DNA from: Motiliproteus sp036960175 | Lineage (GTDB): Bacteria; Pseudomonadota; Gammaproteobacteria; Pseudomonadales; Balneatricaceae | Assembly (NCBI GenBank): GCA_036960175.1 | Contig: JBALWH010000002.1 | Coordinates: 1 to 64,000 of the forward strand | Length of the DNA stretch: 64,000 nt | Direction: 5' to 3' | Shown here: piece after piece, positions 24,473-34,180 of the stretch | Position numbering within the stretch: the first letter of the stretch is position 1 | How the letters are laid out: each line of letters begins with the position of its first letter | The notes under the pieces: generated by a model | Databases searched by the model: none | Told to the model about the DNA's origin: nothing | What the model saw: the letters and a program-made list of their open reading frames with translations, nothing else | Position numbers and translations under genes: made by a program

Positions 24473-26827
24473 ATGGCCCTTCGAAATGACGACCCCCATG
24501 CTAAGCGTGAAGCAAGTAATTATGAGAACCCGATTCCCAGTCGGGAATTTATACTGTCGACCTTAACGACCGAGGGGCGTCCGCTGTCCCACGCTCAGCT
24601 TTGTACTGAGTTGGGGTTAGTTAGTGAAAATCAAATAGAAGCCTTGCGTAGGCGTTTGCGCGCCATGGAGCGAGATGGTCAGTTGATGAATTCCCGTCGA
24701 GGGGGTTATGGATTGGTGGACCATTTGGACCTTATTGCCGGGCGGGTGCTGGGGCATCGCGATGGTTATGGTTTTTTAATCCGCGATGATAGCGGTGAAG
24801 ATATTTTTCTGCATAACCGTCAGATGCGGAAATTATTTGATGGCGATCGTGCTTTGGTTCGCCCGGGTGTTGCTGATCACAGGGGGCGCATCGAGGGCAA
24901 GGTTATTGAAGTGCTGGAGCGAAACACTCAGCAGATAGTGGGACGTTTTTACCGTGAAGGGGATGTTGGTTTTGTAGTCCCTGAAAATTCGCGCATCTGT
25001 GCAGATATAGCGGTGTCGGCCAAAGATGATATGGGCGTAGGTGACGGCTACTACGTGCTGGCAGAGATTGTTAATCAGCCCGGGACTCGGCGTTTGCCTA
25101 CCGCCAGGATCGTTGATGTCCTGGGTGCGCATATGGCGCCGGGGATGGAGATTGAAGTCGCCATCCGTAATCATGAAATTCCTAATGACTGGCCATCGGC
25201 GGTGCTGAGCGAGGCTGGTTGTTTTGGTGCGCAAGTCGCTGAAGAAGATAAAGGGAATCGTGTCGATTTACGGGACTTACCCTTTGTTACTATCGATGGT
25301 GAAGATGCGCGTGATTTTGACGATGCCGTTTACTGTGAGGCCAAGAAGTCGGGTGGTTGGCGTCTGTATGTCGCCATTGCTGACGTTTCACACTATGTGG
25401 CCCCTGGCAGTGCCTTAGATGCAGAGGCTCATTGTCGCGGTACGTCTGTCTATTTTCCGGAGCATGTGGTGCCAATGCTCCCCGAAGCCCTGTCCAACGG
25501 GCTTTGTTCTCTGAATCCGGATGTCGACCGTTTGGCGATGGTCTGTGAAATGACTCTGAGCGCCAAAGGTAAATTAAGTGGCTATCAGTTTTATGAGGGC
25601 GTTATTAAGTCTCACGCGCGGCTAACCTACAATCAGGTGGGCGCGCTGCTCGAAACACCAGAATCTAGAGCGGGCAAGGCTGTTAGCAAGCAGTATGCTG
25701 CGCTGGTGCCTCATCTTTACGAATTGTTCGAGCTGTATAAAAAGCTACGGGAAATGAGAACCCAGCGTGGTGCTATCGATTTTGAAACCACAGAGACACG
25801 CATTGCCTTTGGCAGTGATCGAAAAATTGACGACATTATTCCGATCACCCGTAACGTCGCTCATAAGCTGATCGAAGAATGCATGCTATGCGCCAACGTC
25901 GCCACTGCACGCTTTGTCGAAAAGTTGAAGAAACCGGCGCTATTTCGGGTTCATCAGGGGCCGAAAGCGAAAAAGCTGGAAAATCTACGGGCATTTCTTG
26001 GCGAGCTGGGTTTAAATCTTGGCGGTGGTGCTAAGCCCGAGCCCGCAGAGTATCAGGTGTTGATGGAGCAGATTCAGGGCCGCCCGGATGCTCATATTAT
26101 TCAGACCATGATGCTTCGCTCTCTCAGTCAGGCGGTATATACCCCCGAGAATGAAGGTCATTTTGGCTTGGGTTACGAGGCTTATACCCACTTTACCTCG
26201 CCTATCCGACGTTATCCTGACCTGTTAACCCATCGTCTGATTCGTGCACAGATTCGTTCCGGCAGTCAGGCTGGGTTTGTTGGTCGGGCCGTTCGAGGCT
26301 TGGTTGGCGCTAAATCATCAAGTGATCTAGTGAAGCGGGTCAAGGGCGCTAAGTCGATGAGCTGGTCGACTAGCTATCCCTATGACGCAGCTAAAATGCT
26401 GGCATTGGGTGAGCATTGTTCGATGACCGAGCGCCGGGCCGATGAAGCGACCCGCGAGGTGGTGGCTTGGCTTAAGTGCGAATACATGCAAGATTGCATC
26501 GGTCAGGAGTTTGAGGGTGTAGTTAGTGCCGTCACAGCCTTCGGTTTGTTTGTCGAGCTGAAGGGCGTGTTCGTGGAAGGTTTGGTGCATGTTACCGCGC
26601 TGAAAGGAGATTATTATCATTTTGAGGCCGCTAAGCAGCGCCTGATTGGTGAGCATAGTCGCACTGTTTACCGTTTGGGTGATATGCATAAAGTGCGTGT
26701 GGTCAGGGTCGATCTGGAAGAACGTAAGATCGATTTCGAGCTGGTTGATAAAGGTCCCAAGCCTAAGGAAGCAGCCCCCAAGAAGCGCAAGCGCAAGCGT
26801 AATCCGCGTAAAGGGGCTTCAGCTTAA
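24473..26827 (+). CDS. rnr: Ribonuclease R
   Basis: RNase R is a 3'-5' exoribonuclease that degrades structured RNA and takes part in rRNA and tmRNA-linked quality control. It has 784 residues, start ATG 24,473. An N-terminal winged-helix (about 20-85) is followed by two cold-shock folds, the RNB catalytic domain with the Asp cluster in TIDGEDARDFDDAVY, then HFTSPIRRYPDLLTHR, an S1 domain (about 665-750), and a Lys/Arg-rich tail. Order and length match RNase R rather than RNase II. It stands as a single gene between secF and a convergent gene. Confidence 0.95.
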   Translation: MALRNDDPHAKREASNYENPIPSREFILSTLTTEGRPLSHAQLCTELGLVSENQIEALRRRLRAMERDGQLMNSRRGGYGLVDHLDLIAGRVLGHRDGYGFLIRDDSGEDIFLHNRQMRKLFDGDRALVRPGVADHRGRIEGKVIEVLERNTQQIVGRFYREGDVGFVVPENSRICADIAVSAKDDMGVGDGYYVLAEIVNQPGTRRLPTARIVDVLGAHMAPGMEIEVAIRNHEIPNDWPSAVLSEAGCFGAQVAEEDKGNRVDLRDLPFVTIDGEDARDFDDAVYCEAKKSGGWRLYVAIADVSHYVAPGSALDAEAHCRGTSVYFPEHVVPMLPEALSNGLCSLNPDVDRLAMVCEMTLSAKGKLSGYQFYEGVIKSHARLTYNQVGALLETPESRAGKAVSKQYAALVPHLYELFELYKKLREMRTQRGAIDFETTETRIAFGSDRKIDDIIPITRNVAHKLIEECMLCANVATARFVEKLKKPALFRVHQGPKAKKLENLRAFLGELGLNLGGGAKPEPAEYQVLMEQIQGRPDAHIIQTMMLRSLSQAVYTPENEGHFGLGYEAYTHFTSPIRRYPDLLTHRLIRAQIRSGSQAGFVGRAVRGLVGAKSSSDLVKRVKGAKSMSWSTSYPYDAAKMLALGEHCSMTERRADEATREVVAWLKCEYMQDCIGQEFEGVVSAVTAFGLFVELKGVFVEGLVHVTALKGDYYHFEAAKQRLIGEHSRTVYRLGDMHKVRVVRVDLEERKIDFELVDKGPKPKEAAPKKRKRKRNPRKGASA

Positions 26828-26848
26828 GCCCCTCTGCGGGGCTTTCCT
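26827..26848. terminator. Hairpin between rnr and GGDEF gene
   Basis: AGCCCC-tctgc-GGGGCT overlaps the rnr stop and is followed by only a short U-rich run (ttcct). It is a weak terminator, placed between convergent genes. Confidence 0.5.
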
Positions 26849-26871
26849 AAGATAGTGCAAAGCCGGTGATG

Positions 26872-28599
26872 CTAGTCTGCTAGACAGATAGCATTGCCGG
26901 GTGTTTGTTTCGCTTTATACATCGCCTTGTCGGCTTTTCTGATCAGTTCTCTAGGGTTGTCGGCATCGCTGCGGTTAGCCCCACCAAAGCAACAGCCCCC
27001 TATGCTCACATCTACCTGTAGTTGCAGTCCGTCTTTGCAGAAGAGGGCTTTAAAGCAGTGAGTGATTTTTTCCGCCACATGGCGGGCTTCTTGGTGATCT
27101 TTGATATGATCAAGCAGGATGGTGAATTCGTCGCCACCCAGACGCGAAAATACATCGTTACGCCTCAATACCGTTTCTACTCGGCGGGAAAGCTCCACCA
27201 ATAGCCAGTCTCCAGTATCGTGACCGAATTGGTCGTTGATGGGCTTGAATTGGTCGATGTCAAAATACAGCAGGGCTGCTCCTTCGGCGCTGCGATTTGA
27301 GCGCGCGATGGTGCGTTCCAGTTGGTCCTGAAACATGCGCCGGTTAGCCAGTCCGGTTAACGGATCGGTCAGTGCTAGGCGCCGTAGTTCTTCTCTGGTC
27401 GTGCGCAGCTCTGAGAAGTCGTGGATCCATGCCAGGATGGCTTCGTCTCCGTGGTAGTTTATCTTTCTCAGCGTGACCAGAGCCCAGAAACTGCTGCCAT
27501 CGAGTCTCAGGTATTCGACCTCTTCGTTAACAATGCTTTCGCCATGCTGAAAGCGTTGAATGATCGCTGCCCAATGCTGTTTGTCTTGGTAAAATTTGGT
27601 GGCCCGGCGCCCTTCCATGGCGCTTGTTGGCAGTCGAAACATGTCTGCTAAGGTCTGGTTGGTAAAAACCATTTTGCCGTCGCTTTGGCGGGTAATCACA
27701 GCACCGGAAGCGGAGGAGTTAAGAATCGTTCGCTGTTGAGCTTCGCTGATGGTGAGGTCTCTTTGAGCCTCGTACAGTGGTGTGATATCGGTTCCTGTGC
27801 CGCGGTAGCCGGCGAATTTTCCGTTACTGTCAAATACCGGCACGCCACTGACCTTGAGATGATAAGTGCGTCCCTCTCCGCCGATAAAACAATACTCGAA
27901 ATCCCTAAACGGCAGGTGTTGGCTGAGAGTTTCATTGTACTTCTGCCATTTCCCGGGGTTTTCAGCTAGGTCGGTTGGGCAGGCGATGTCATCCCGTTTT
28001 TTGCCAATGATGTAGTTCGGAGGAACATCCGCAGCTTTGGCAAACCGTTCTGAAAGATAGATGAAGTGCATACTGGGGTCGAGTTCCCAAAACCAGTCAG
28101 AGGCTGCTCTGGCCATATCCTGGAAGCGTTGATGACTATGGCGCAGGGCTTCTGCGGTTTTAACGGGCTCTGTGACATCGCTGTAGGTAGTGACAAAGCC
28201 AAACTGCGTGATCGGAGTGCCCTTTATCTCTAGTACGATGCCGTCGGGCCGGGAGCGGCGAAAACTGTGATGTTCAAAGAGAGCCGCTCTGTCTAATCGG
28301 GTCTTTACCTGCTGCTCTGTCGGGCCGGTGCCGTATTCACCTCGCTCGGCGTTGTAGCGAAAAAACGTCTCCAGCAAGGTGCCTCGTTGAGAGAATTCTT
28401 TGGGGAAATCCAGCAGTTCTATAAAGCGGGCGTTACAAGCCACCAGTTTCAGTTGGCGGTCGAAGATACTTATGCCTTCTTCTATTTGTTCCAGGCCTTT
28501 TTCCAGCAGATAAAAATCGCGACTGGTGCAGGTTTCCAGGGCTAGTTCAGATGCCGCCCCTTTGGATAGGGCAGAAAGGAGATGTTCGTTGTTGGCCAC
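26872..28599 (-). CDS. PAS-domain diguanylate cyclase
   Basis: This encodes 575 residues. Three PAS-like sensor domains lie in tandem: about 33-140 (EEGISIFDRQLKLVACNARF), about 160-280 (DWFWELDPSMHFIYLSERF) and about 285-400. A GGDEF domain (about 410-570) has the intact active-site loop RLGGDEFTILL, so it should make cyclic di-GMP from GTP. RRND five residues before it is a feedback-inhibition I-site (RxxD). No EAL domain and no membrane helix are seen, so it is a cytoplasmic sensor cyclase. The start is GTG at 28,599. Signal unknown. Confidence 0.92.
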   Translation of the reverse strand: MANNEHLLSALSKGAASELALETCTSRDFYLLEKGLEQIEEGISIFDRQLKLVACNARFIELLDFPKEFSQRGTLLETFFRYNAERGEYGTGPTEQQVKTRLDRAALFEHHSFRRSRPDGIVLEIKGTPITQFGFVTTYSDVTEPVKTAEALRHSHQRFQDMARAASDWFWELDPSMHFIYLSERFAKAADVPPNYIIGKKRDDIACPTDLAENPGKWQKYNETLSQHLPFRDFEYCFIGGEGRTYHLKVSGVPVFDSNGKFAGYRGTGTDITPLYEAQRDLTISEAQQRTILNSSASGAVITRQSDGKMVFTNQTLADMFRLPTSAMEGRRATKFYQDKQHWAAIIQRFQHGESIVNEEVEYLRLDGSSFWALVTLRKINYHGDEAILAWIHDFSELRTTREELRRLALTDPLTGLANRRMFQDQLERTIARSNRSAEGAALLYFDIDQFKPINDQFGHDTGDWLLVELSRRVETVLRRNDVFSRLGGDEFTILLDHIKDHQEARHVAEKITHCFKALFCKDGLQLQVDVSIGGCCFGGANRSDADNPRELIRKADKAMYKAKQTPGNAICLAD

Positions 28600-28741
28600 A
28601 GCTGTATCCCGGGAGTTGCTGTTATGGGGTAATTGTCCTTATGCAAAAGAATAAGGTCTGAGAATGTTAACAGAACGATTTGCTATAAAGCTGTGGAAAC
28701 GGTTAAATTTCACCCAAAGTCTAAGGGTGTTCGGGCTGTAG

Positions 28742-30133
28742 TTAGAGGGTTCCGATCAATGGTTGATATATGGCAGTTGCATAAGGGAGTTTCAGGGTGA
28801 CGTAGGCTGCAATGGTGAGGATGCTGAGTAACAGTAATCGCCATTGTGTTGCGGTCGTTGGGTTGCGTTCGGTCGCCGTGGTTTTGAATATAAATGGGTG
28901 AACCATCGGAAGTAACAGTGCGAATCCCATTCCCAGGCCGATTCCAGCTAATACATCACTAAACCAATGGGCGCCCAGATATAGACGGGATGTTGCCATG
29001 CCTAGAGCGGCTGCTGTTGCCAGTCCATTGAGTAGGAGTTTTCGGCGTAAAGATTGTTGCCGGCTTATCCACCAGGCCAGTACAAACAAGAAAAAAGTGC
29101 TGTTGCTGGTATGAGAGCTGGGGAAGGCAAAGGAATTGATAGGGTCTAATAGTAGCTCTGGTCGGGGTACCGCGAGCATTACTTTCATTAGTTGGCTGAG
29201 TAACGCCAGTAGTACAAACCCGGCAACCCAGCTGACCGCTAGTGAAGGCGACTGGTTGCGCCAGATCCAGATCCAGACCGGTAAGCTGATTAATAGTAGG
29301 CAGAGACTGTCTCCGGCCAAGGTGTAGGCGATAACAATGTTGTCGACATTGGCGCTTCGCATGCTGAAGAACCATTGGCTGATGGTTTGATCGTAGTCGC
29401 CTAATAGTTCGGTTTGAGTGCTGATGACCGTTAATATGATAAGAACTAAGAAGCTGAGCGCTGATAGCAGCAAGCGTTTGTCGGTGATTTTTTGGTTGTT
29501 GGGGGTCGGAGTTTTTAACATTCTCGCCGTTAGCATAAAAAGCGCTGCGCCGAGGCAGAAAATTGCTGCCACCATGATTCCTGTGTATTGAGTGAGCTGG
29601 CGCATGTCCGTTTCGATAAGCTGCTGTGCAGAGCTACCGATTAAATAGCCGGGTAAAATATAGACCGGTGCCCAGGCCAGAGCAGAGAGTAGGTTGATCA
29701 CAATAAATCGTGTCGGCGACATGCTGAGCATGCCCGCTACAAAGGGAACCACCGGACGCACCGGGCCGACAAAGCGGCCAATGACCACGGAATAGAGTCC
29801 ATAACGGGTGAAGAAGGTTTCACCGCGTTTGATCCAGTCAGGGTGGTTACGAAAAAGTGAGCTGGATAGTGCCCAGGGGTGAGCATAGCGGCCCAGAAAG
29901 AAGCTAATAAGGTCTCCCGTGATGGCGCCAGCCATCGCAGAAACAAGACATAAGATTATAGGGGTCTGGGCGCTGCCAGCCAGGGCTGCAACGGCGAATA
30001 GCAATACTATGCCTGGAACAATCAAGCCGATCATCACCAGAGATTCCAGCAATGCCAGGGCCGCAATGGTTATCGAAATCCATTGGGTGTGAAGGCTGAG
30101 CCAGTCGGTAAGCAGGGTAATGAATTCGGTCAT
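28742..30133 (-). CDS. DedA-family membrane protein fused to PAP2 phosphatase
   Basis: This encodes 463 residues with two membrane domains. Residues about 1-190 are DedA/SNARE-associated type (LIVPGIVLLFAVAALAGSA; then FGRFVGPVRP-type loop VIGRFVGPVRPVVPFVAGM). Residues about 240-440 form a PAP2 lipid-phosphatase domain with motifs KVMLAVPRP, FPSSHTSNS and SRLYLGAHWFSDVLAG, including the catalytic His residues. Such fusions probably act on undecaprenyl-phosphate or phosphatidic acid turnover at the inner membrane. The ATG at 30,133 faces away from serB, and the two genes are divergent. Confidence 0.92.
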   Translation of the reverse strand: MTEFITLLTDWLSLHTQWISITIAALALLESLVMIGLIVPGIVLLFAVAALAGSAQTPIILCLVSAMAGAITGDLISFFLGRYAHPWALSSSLFRNHPDWIKRGETFFTRYGLYSVVIGRFVGPVRPVVPFVAGMLSMSPTRFIVINLLSALAWAPVYILPGYLIGSSAQQLIETDMRQLTQYTGIMVAAIFCLGAALFMLTARMLKTPTPNNQKITDKRLLLSALSFLVLIILTVISTQTELLGDYDQTISQWFFSMRSANVDNIVIAYTLAGDSLCLLLISLPVWIWIWRNQSPSLAVSWVAGFVLLALLSQLMKVMLAVPRPELLLDPINSFAFPSSHTSNSTFFLFVLAWWISRQQSLRRKLLLNGLATAAALGMATSRLYLGAHWFSDVLAGIGLGMGFALLLPMVHPFIFKTTATERNPTTATQWRLLLLSILTIAAYVTLKLPYATAIYQPLIGTL

Positions 30134-30299
30134 AACTGTTTTTTGGTCTGTAGATTGTGGCTAAGTGGCTGACTATTATGAAACCTAACAGGTAGAATAG
30201 CTGGTGCTTATAGGCTAGGTCATCAGAATATGAATGGGCCGGTTGTTTATTGTGATCACCGAACTAGGGTGGCTGATTGTTGTGAATAGGAATCTCGTA

Positions 30300-31508
30300 G
30301 TGAAGGAAATTATTCTGATCACCGTTGCTGGCGAAGATAAGCCGGGGGTGACTTCGACTATAACCAGTATTCTGGCGAAATATGGCGTCAATATTCTCGA
30401 TATCGGTCAGGCCGTTATCCATGATAATTTGTCGTTGGGTATTCTGGTGGAGGTGCCAACGGAAGCAGAATCGTCCCCTATACTAAGTGACGTACTGTTT
30501 CGTATGCATGAGCTGGGCATGAATATCAAGTTTGAGCCGGTGTTGATGGAGGATTACACGCGCTGGGTGGACGGGCAGGGAAAGTCTCGTCATATCATCA
30601 CGTTGCTGGCTCGTCGCGTTACGGCCGACCATATTGGTAAAGTCACTCAGATCGCCGCAGAGCATGGGCTCAATATCGATAATATCAGCCGCCTGTCGGG
30701 CCGTGTTCATCTCGACGATGATGCCGATAGAACTAAGTCATGTGTGGAGTTTTCTGTTCGAGGGATGCCGTCAGAGAATCTGCGTGAGGAGTTCCTCAAG
30801 TTAGCCAGTGATCTGGATGTCGATATCGCTTTTCAGAAGGATGATATCTTCCGTCGCAATCGCCGTTTGGTGGTGTTTGATATGGATTCGACATTGATAG
30901 AAGCCGAAGTGATCGACGAGCTGGCAAAAGAGGCCGGTGTTGGTGATCAGGTTTCCGCAATTACCGAAGCAGCGATGCAAGGGAAAATTGATTTTACCGA
31001 GAGCTTTAAGCGTCGAGTGGCGTTGTTAAAAGGGCTTGATGAATCAGTGCTGGAAAAAGTTGCCCAGCGTCTACCTTTGACAGAAGGGGCGGAGGAGCTG
31101 GTGTCCAACCTTCATGGTTTGGGGTTCAAAACTGCTATTCTTTCCGGCGGTTTTAATTATTTCGGTGAGTACCTTAAAAGCAAATTGGGTTTTGATTATG
31201 TCTATGCCAATGAGCTTGAGATAGTAAATGGAAAGGTAACTGGCAGGGTTACAGGAACCGTCGTTGACGGTAAGCGCAAGGCTGAGCTGCTGCGGGAAAT
31301 AGCTGAGCGGGAAGGGGTTCGGTTGGAGCAGACGATTGCTGTCGGCGATGGTGCTAATGACCTGCCGATGCTTAGTATTGCTGGATTGGGGATCGCTTTT
31401 CGAGCTAAACCAGTGGTGCGGCAGAGTGCCAAGCAGGCAATCTCAACACTGGGGCTGGATGGTATCCTTTATCTGATCGGCTTTCGAGATCGCGATTCTG
31501 TACTGTGA
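30300..31508 (+). CDS. serB: Phosphoserine phosphatase
   Basis: SerB makes L-serine from phosphoserine, the last step of the phosphorylated serine pathway. From GTG 30,300 it has 402 residues: two ACT-like domains (about 1-180; ITVAGEDKPGVTSTI starts the first) and a HAD phosphatase domain with VFDMDSTLIEAEVIDELA (nucleophile Asp), ILSGGFNYF and VGDGANDLPML. An ATG at 30,234 would add 22 residues without homology to the usual start, so GTG is preferred. A TetR gene begins 6 bp after the stop. Confidence 0.93.
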   Translation: MKEIILITVAGEDKPGVTSTITSILAKYGVNILDIGQAVIHDNLSLGILVEVPTEAESSPILSDVLFRMHELGMNIKFEPVLMEDYTRWVDGQGKSRHIITLLARRVTADHIGKVTQIAAEHGLNIDNISRLSGRVHLDDDADRTKSCVEFSVRGMPSENLREEFLKLASDLDVDIAFQKDDIFRRNRRLVVFDMDSTLIEAEVIDELAKEAGVGDQVSAITEAAMQGKIDFTESFKRRVALLKGLDESVLEKVAQRLPLTEGAEELVSNLHGLGFKTAILSGGFNYFGEYLKSKLGFDYVYANELEIVNGKVTGRVTGTVVDGKRKAELLREIAEREGVRLEQTIAVGDGANDLPMLSIAGLGIAFRAKPVVRQSAKQAISTLGLDGILYLIGFRDRDSVL

Positions 31509-31514
31509 TTATTG

Positions 31515-32216
31515 ATGCTCGTTACCAGAGAGGTGGTTGTGGCTGGCGATGAAATGAGACGAGGGCGGCAGTCGGCGGCTGACAGCGGTAAAGTCAAGGT
31601 AACGCCGAACACCGGGCGCATCAGGCGGGAGCGTCGTGCTGCTATTCTGGCTGCTGCCGAATCAGAATTTTCGATTAATGGTTATAAAGGTACTAGCACT
31701 AGCATGATTGCCAAGGCGGCGGGACTAGCCAAGGCGCAGTTGCATTATTACTTCCCTAATAAAGATGACCTTTATTATGAGTTGCTTGCCAATATAGCTG
31801 ATCAATGGAGCTGTCCGCTGGCGGATGTGACAGCTGACGACGATCCAGCGGTTGTGTTAAGAACTTATATCGGCAGGAAAATGCGAACTTCTTGGGAGCG
31901 CCCGGCGTTGTCGAAGATTTTTGCGGGCGAGGTTCTGCGGGGTGGGCCGATGTTAAAGTCGCAGTTTAGTGAGCAGCGAAAGTGGTTGGATCATATCTCT
32001 GACGTGATCCGTTGCTGGATCGCGCTGGGAAAAATGGATCGAGTCGAGCCGGATCACTTTGTATTTATGATTTGGGCTGTGACTCAGCATTATGCCAATT
32101 GTCAGGCGCAGGTGCTGGAGCTGACCGGCAGGTCGTATTTGGACGAAGCCGACTTGTCCATGGTTACTGAGCAGGTTGTTCGTGTCGTCTTTAAAGGTTG
32201 TGGTATTCGGTATTAG
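31515..32216 (+). CDS. TetR-family regulator, RutR-like
   Basis: This is about 233 residues from ATG 31,515, or 220 from ATG 31,554. The helix-turn-helix lies at about 45-90 (INGYKGTSTSMIAKAAGLAK, then LHYYFPNKDDLYYELL), and the C-terminal half resembles the RutR-type ligand domain, whose members sense uracil or similar small molecules. It follows serB by 6 bp and probably shares its message; the target is unknown. Its position directly upstream of the ribosomal cluster is unusual but need not mean that it controls it. Confidence 0.85.
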   Translation: MLVTREVVVAGDEMRRGRQSAADSGKVKVTPNTGRIRRERRAAILAAAESEFSINGYKGTSTSMIAKAAGLAKAQLHYYFPNKDDLYYELLANIADQWSCPLADVTADDDPAVVLRTYIGRKMRTSWERPALSKIFAGEVLRGGPMLKSQFSEQRKWLDHISDVIRCWIALGKMDRVEPDHFVFMIWAVTQHYANCQAQVLELTGRSYLDEADLSMVTEQVVRVVFKGCGIRY

Positions 32217-32226
32217 TGATGCTTGC

Positions 32227-32262
32227 TTGGCACCTGTTGGCACCTGTTGGCACCTGTTGGCA
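32227..32262. repeat. 10-bp tandem repeat
   Basis: The unit cacctgttgg occurs three times in a row, with partial units at both ends, just after the TetR gene. It looks like slippage; the period equals one helical turn, as in the array at 7824-7860. Confidence 0.9.
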
Positions 32263-32413
32263 GCAAAGCGTCGCTACTCGTCGTCGGCTGTTTTTATGCT
32301 GGTCAATGACGCTATATCGGCGTACTATCGCGCACTCTTTCCCGGCCTAATAGCTTATTTTTGTTAGGTTCTGCTAGTCCTGCAATTATTTTTCCGTAAT
32401 TGCGATTCCCCTA

Positions 32414-32442
32414 TTGCAGTAGAAAATATCAGAGCGTACAAT
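32414..32442 (+). promoter_or_regulatory. Sigma70-type promoter of the S10 operon
   Basis: TTGCAG and TACAAT are separated by 17 bp. Transcription would start near 32,449 and give a leader of about 60 nt before rpsJ. The leader seems too short for an E. coli-type L4-controlled structure. Confidence 0.65.
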
Positions 32443-32509
32443 TCCGTACCCTTTTTTTTAGGGGTGGCAGCTGTTTGCCATTTAAAATTCCATTGGAGTT
32501 GTGGTCGAA

Positions 32510-32821
32510 ATGCAAAACCAGAAAATCCGTATTCGATTGAAGGCTTTTGATCATCGTTTGATCGACGCTTCCACTCAGGAAATCGTTGATACAGCCAAGC
32601 GTACCGGCGCGCAAGTGCGTGGCCCGATCCCTCTCCCGACTCGCAAGGAGCGCTTTACAGTACTGACCTCACCTCACGTGAATAAAGATGCACGTGACCA
32701 GTATGAGATCCGTACCCATAAGCGTGTACTAGACATCGTTGAGCCAACTGAAAAGACAGTTGACGCGCTGATGAAGCTAGACCTTGCTGCGGGCGTTGAT
32801 GTTCAAATTAGCCTGGGCTAA
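32510..32821 (+). CDS. rpsJ: 30S ribosomal protein S10
   Basis: S10 lies in the 30S head and also serves as NusE in transcription antitermination. It has 103 residues from ATG 32,510 (MQNQKIRIRLKAFDHRLID), the standard length; an upstream GTG would add three residues. It is the first gene of the S10 cluster. The 104-bp gap to rplC is unusually long for this operon and contains small hairpins. Confidence 0.97.
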   Translation: MQNQKIRIRLKAFDHRLIDASTQEIVDTAKRTGAQVRGPIPLPTRKERFTVLTSPHVNKDARDQYEIRTHKRVLDIVEPTEKTVDALMKLDLAAGVDVQISLG

Positions 32822-32925
32822 TCGAATAAAGAGCGCTTCGGCGCTATAAAAAGTAGAGGAATGCTCTGGAAAGGGCAGCCATAGTGGGTTAAAGCCCCGT
32901 ACTCAACTGGCAAGAGGTTTAAATA

Positions 32926-33564
32926 ATGACTATTGGTTTAGTCGGACGGAAAGCGGGTATGACTCGCATCTTCACTGAAGATGGTGCTTCCGTGCCAGTC
33001 ACAGTCATCGAAGTGGATCCGAACCGCGTTACTCAGGTTAAGACCCTTGAGTTAGACGGTTATAGTGCTGTGCAGGTTACTGCTGGTGCTCGCAAAAGCT
33101 CTCACGTTAATAAGCCTGCGGCGGGTCATTTCGCCAAGGCTAGTGTAGAAGCTGGTCGCGGTTTATGGGAGTTCCGCTTGACAGGTGATGAAGAAGTTCA
33201 GGTTGGCGATCAGCTAACTGTCGAACGCTTCGAAGCTGGACAGAAGGTTGACGTAACTGGTCAGTCCAAAGGTAAAGGTTTTCAGGGCGGTATCAAGCGC
33301 TGGAACTTCACCATGCAGGATGCCACTCACGGTAATTCCCTGTCTCATCGCTCTATTGGTTCTATTGGTCAGTGTCAGACTCCCGGTCGTGTTTGGAAAG
33401 GGAAGAAGATGGCAGGCCATATGGGTGCCGAGCGTGTGACTGTTCAGACATTGGAAGTAGCTCGCGTTGATGTGGAGCGTAATTTGCTCTTGATCAAAGG
33501 CGCGGTCCCTGGTGCAACTGGCGGTGACGTTTTTGTGAACGTAGCTGTTAAGGCTCGTACCTAA
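32926..33564 (+). CDS. rplC: 50S ribosomal protein L3
   Basis: L3 binds 23S rRNA near the peptidyl transferase centre and starts 50S assembly. It has 212 residues (E. coli 209). The conserved central loop SHRSIGSIGQCQTPGRVWKG is present; its Gln is the residue methylated by PrmB in E. coli. The ATG follows GAGG. The next gene, rplD, begins 10 bp after the stop. Confidence 0.97.
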   Translation: MTIGLVGRKAGMTRIFTEDGASVPVTVIEVDPNRVTQVKTLELDGYSAVQVTAGARKSSHVNKPAAGHFAKASVEAGRGLWEFRLTGDEEVQVGDQLTVERFEAGQKVDVTGQSKGKGFQGGIKRWNFTMQDATHGNSLSHRSIGSIGQCQTPGRVWKGKKMAGHMGAERVTVQTLEVARVDVERNLLLIKGAVPGATGGDVFVNVAVKART

Positions 33565-33574
33565 GGAGATGGCA

Positions 33575-34180
33575 ATGAATTTAAATATTGCGGGCGCTGA
33601 AGGTTCTGTAGAAGTATCTGAAGTGTCCTTTGGTAAAGAGTTTAATGAGGCTCTAGTACACCAGGTTGTCACCGCCTATTTGGCAGGTGGTCGTCAGGGT
33701 ACTCGTGCTCAAAAGACCCGTTCTGATGTGCGTGGTGGTGGTCGTAAGCCATGGCGTCAAAAGGGTACTGGTCGTGCTCGTGCAGGTACTATTCGCAGCC
33801 CGATTTGGCGTAGCGGTGGTGTTACCTTTGCAGCGCGCCCTCAGGATCACTCTCAGAAAGTAAATAAGAAAATGTATCGCGCTGCGATTCGCTGCATCTT
33901 CTCTGAGTTGGTTCGTCAGGAGCGTTTGGTTGTTGTTGAGAGTCTGACTCTTGATGCTCCTAAAACTAAAGCGATGGCTGCCAAGCTAAAAGAGCTAGAT
34001 TTGAGCAATGTTCTGATGATCTCTGAAGAAGTGGATCTGAACTTGTTTCTAGCGGCTCGTAATCTGCCTCACGTCGATGTGCGTGATGTTGCAGCTATCG
34101 ATCCTGTAAGTCTGGTAGGTTTCGATAAGGTGTTGGTCACTGTGCCTGCCCTGAAGAAAATTGAGGAGATGTTGGGATGA
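33575..34180 (+). CDS. rplD: 50S ribosomal protein L4
   Basis: L4 lines the nascent-peptide tunnel and in E. coli represses its own operon. It has 201 residues from ATG 33,575, chosen because AAGGAG has correct spacing to it; ATG 33,569 is too close. The tunnel loop is visible as RKPWRQKGTGRARAGTIRSP. The stop overlaps the rplW start. Confidence 0.97.
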   Translation: MNLNIAGAEGSVEVSEVSFGKEFNEALVHQVVTAYLAGGRQGTRAQKTRSDVRGGGRKPWRQKGTGRARAGTIRSPIWRSGGVTFAARPQDHSQKVNKKMYRAAIRCIFSELVRQERLVVVESLTLDAPKTKAMAAKLKELDLSNVLMISEEVDLNLFLAARNLPHVDVRDVAAIDPVSLVGFDKVLVTVPALKKIEEMLG

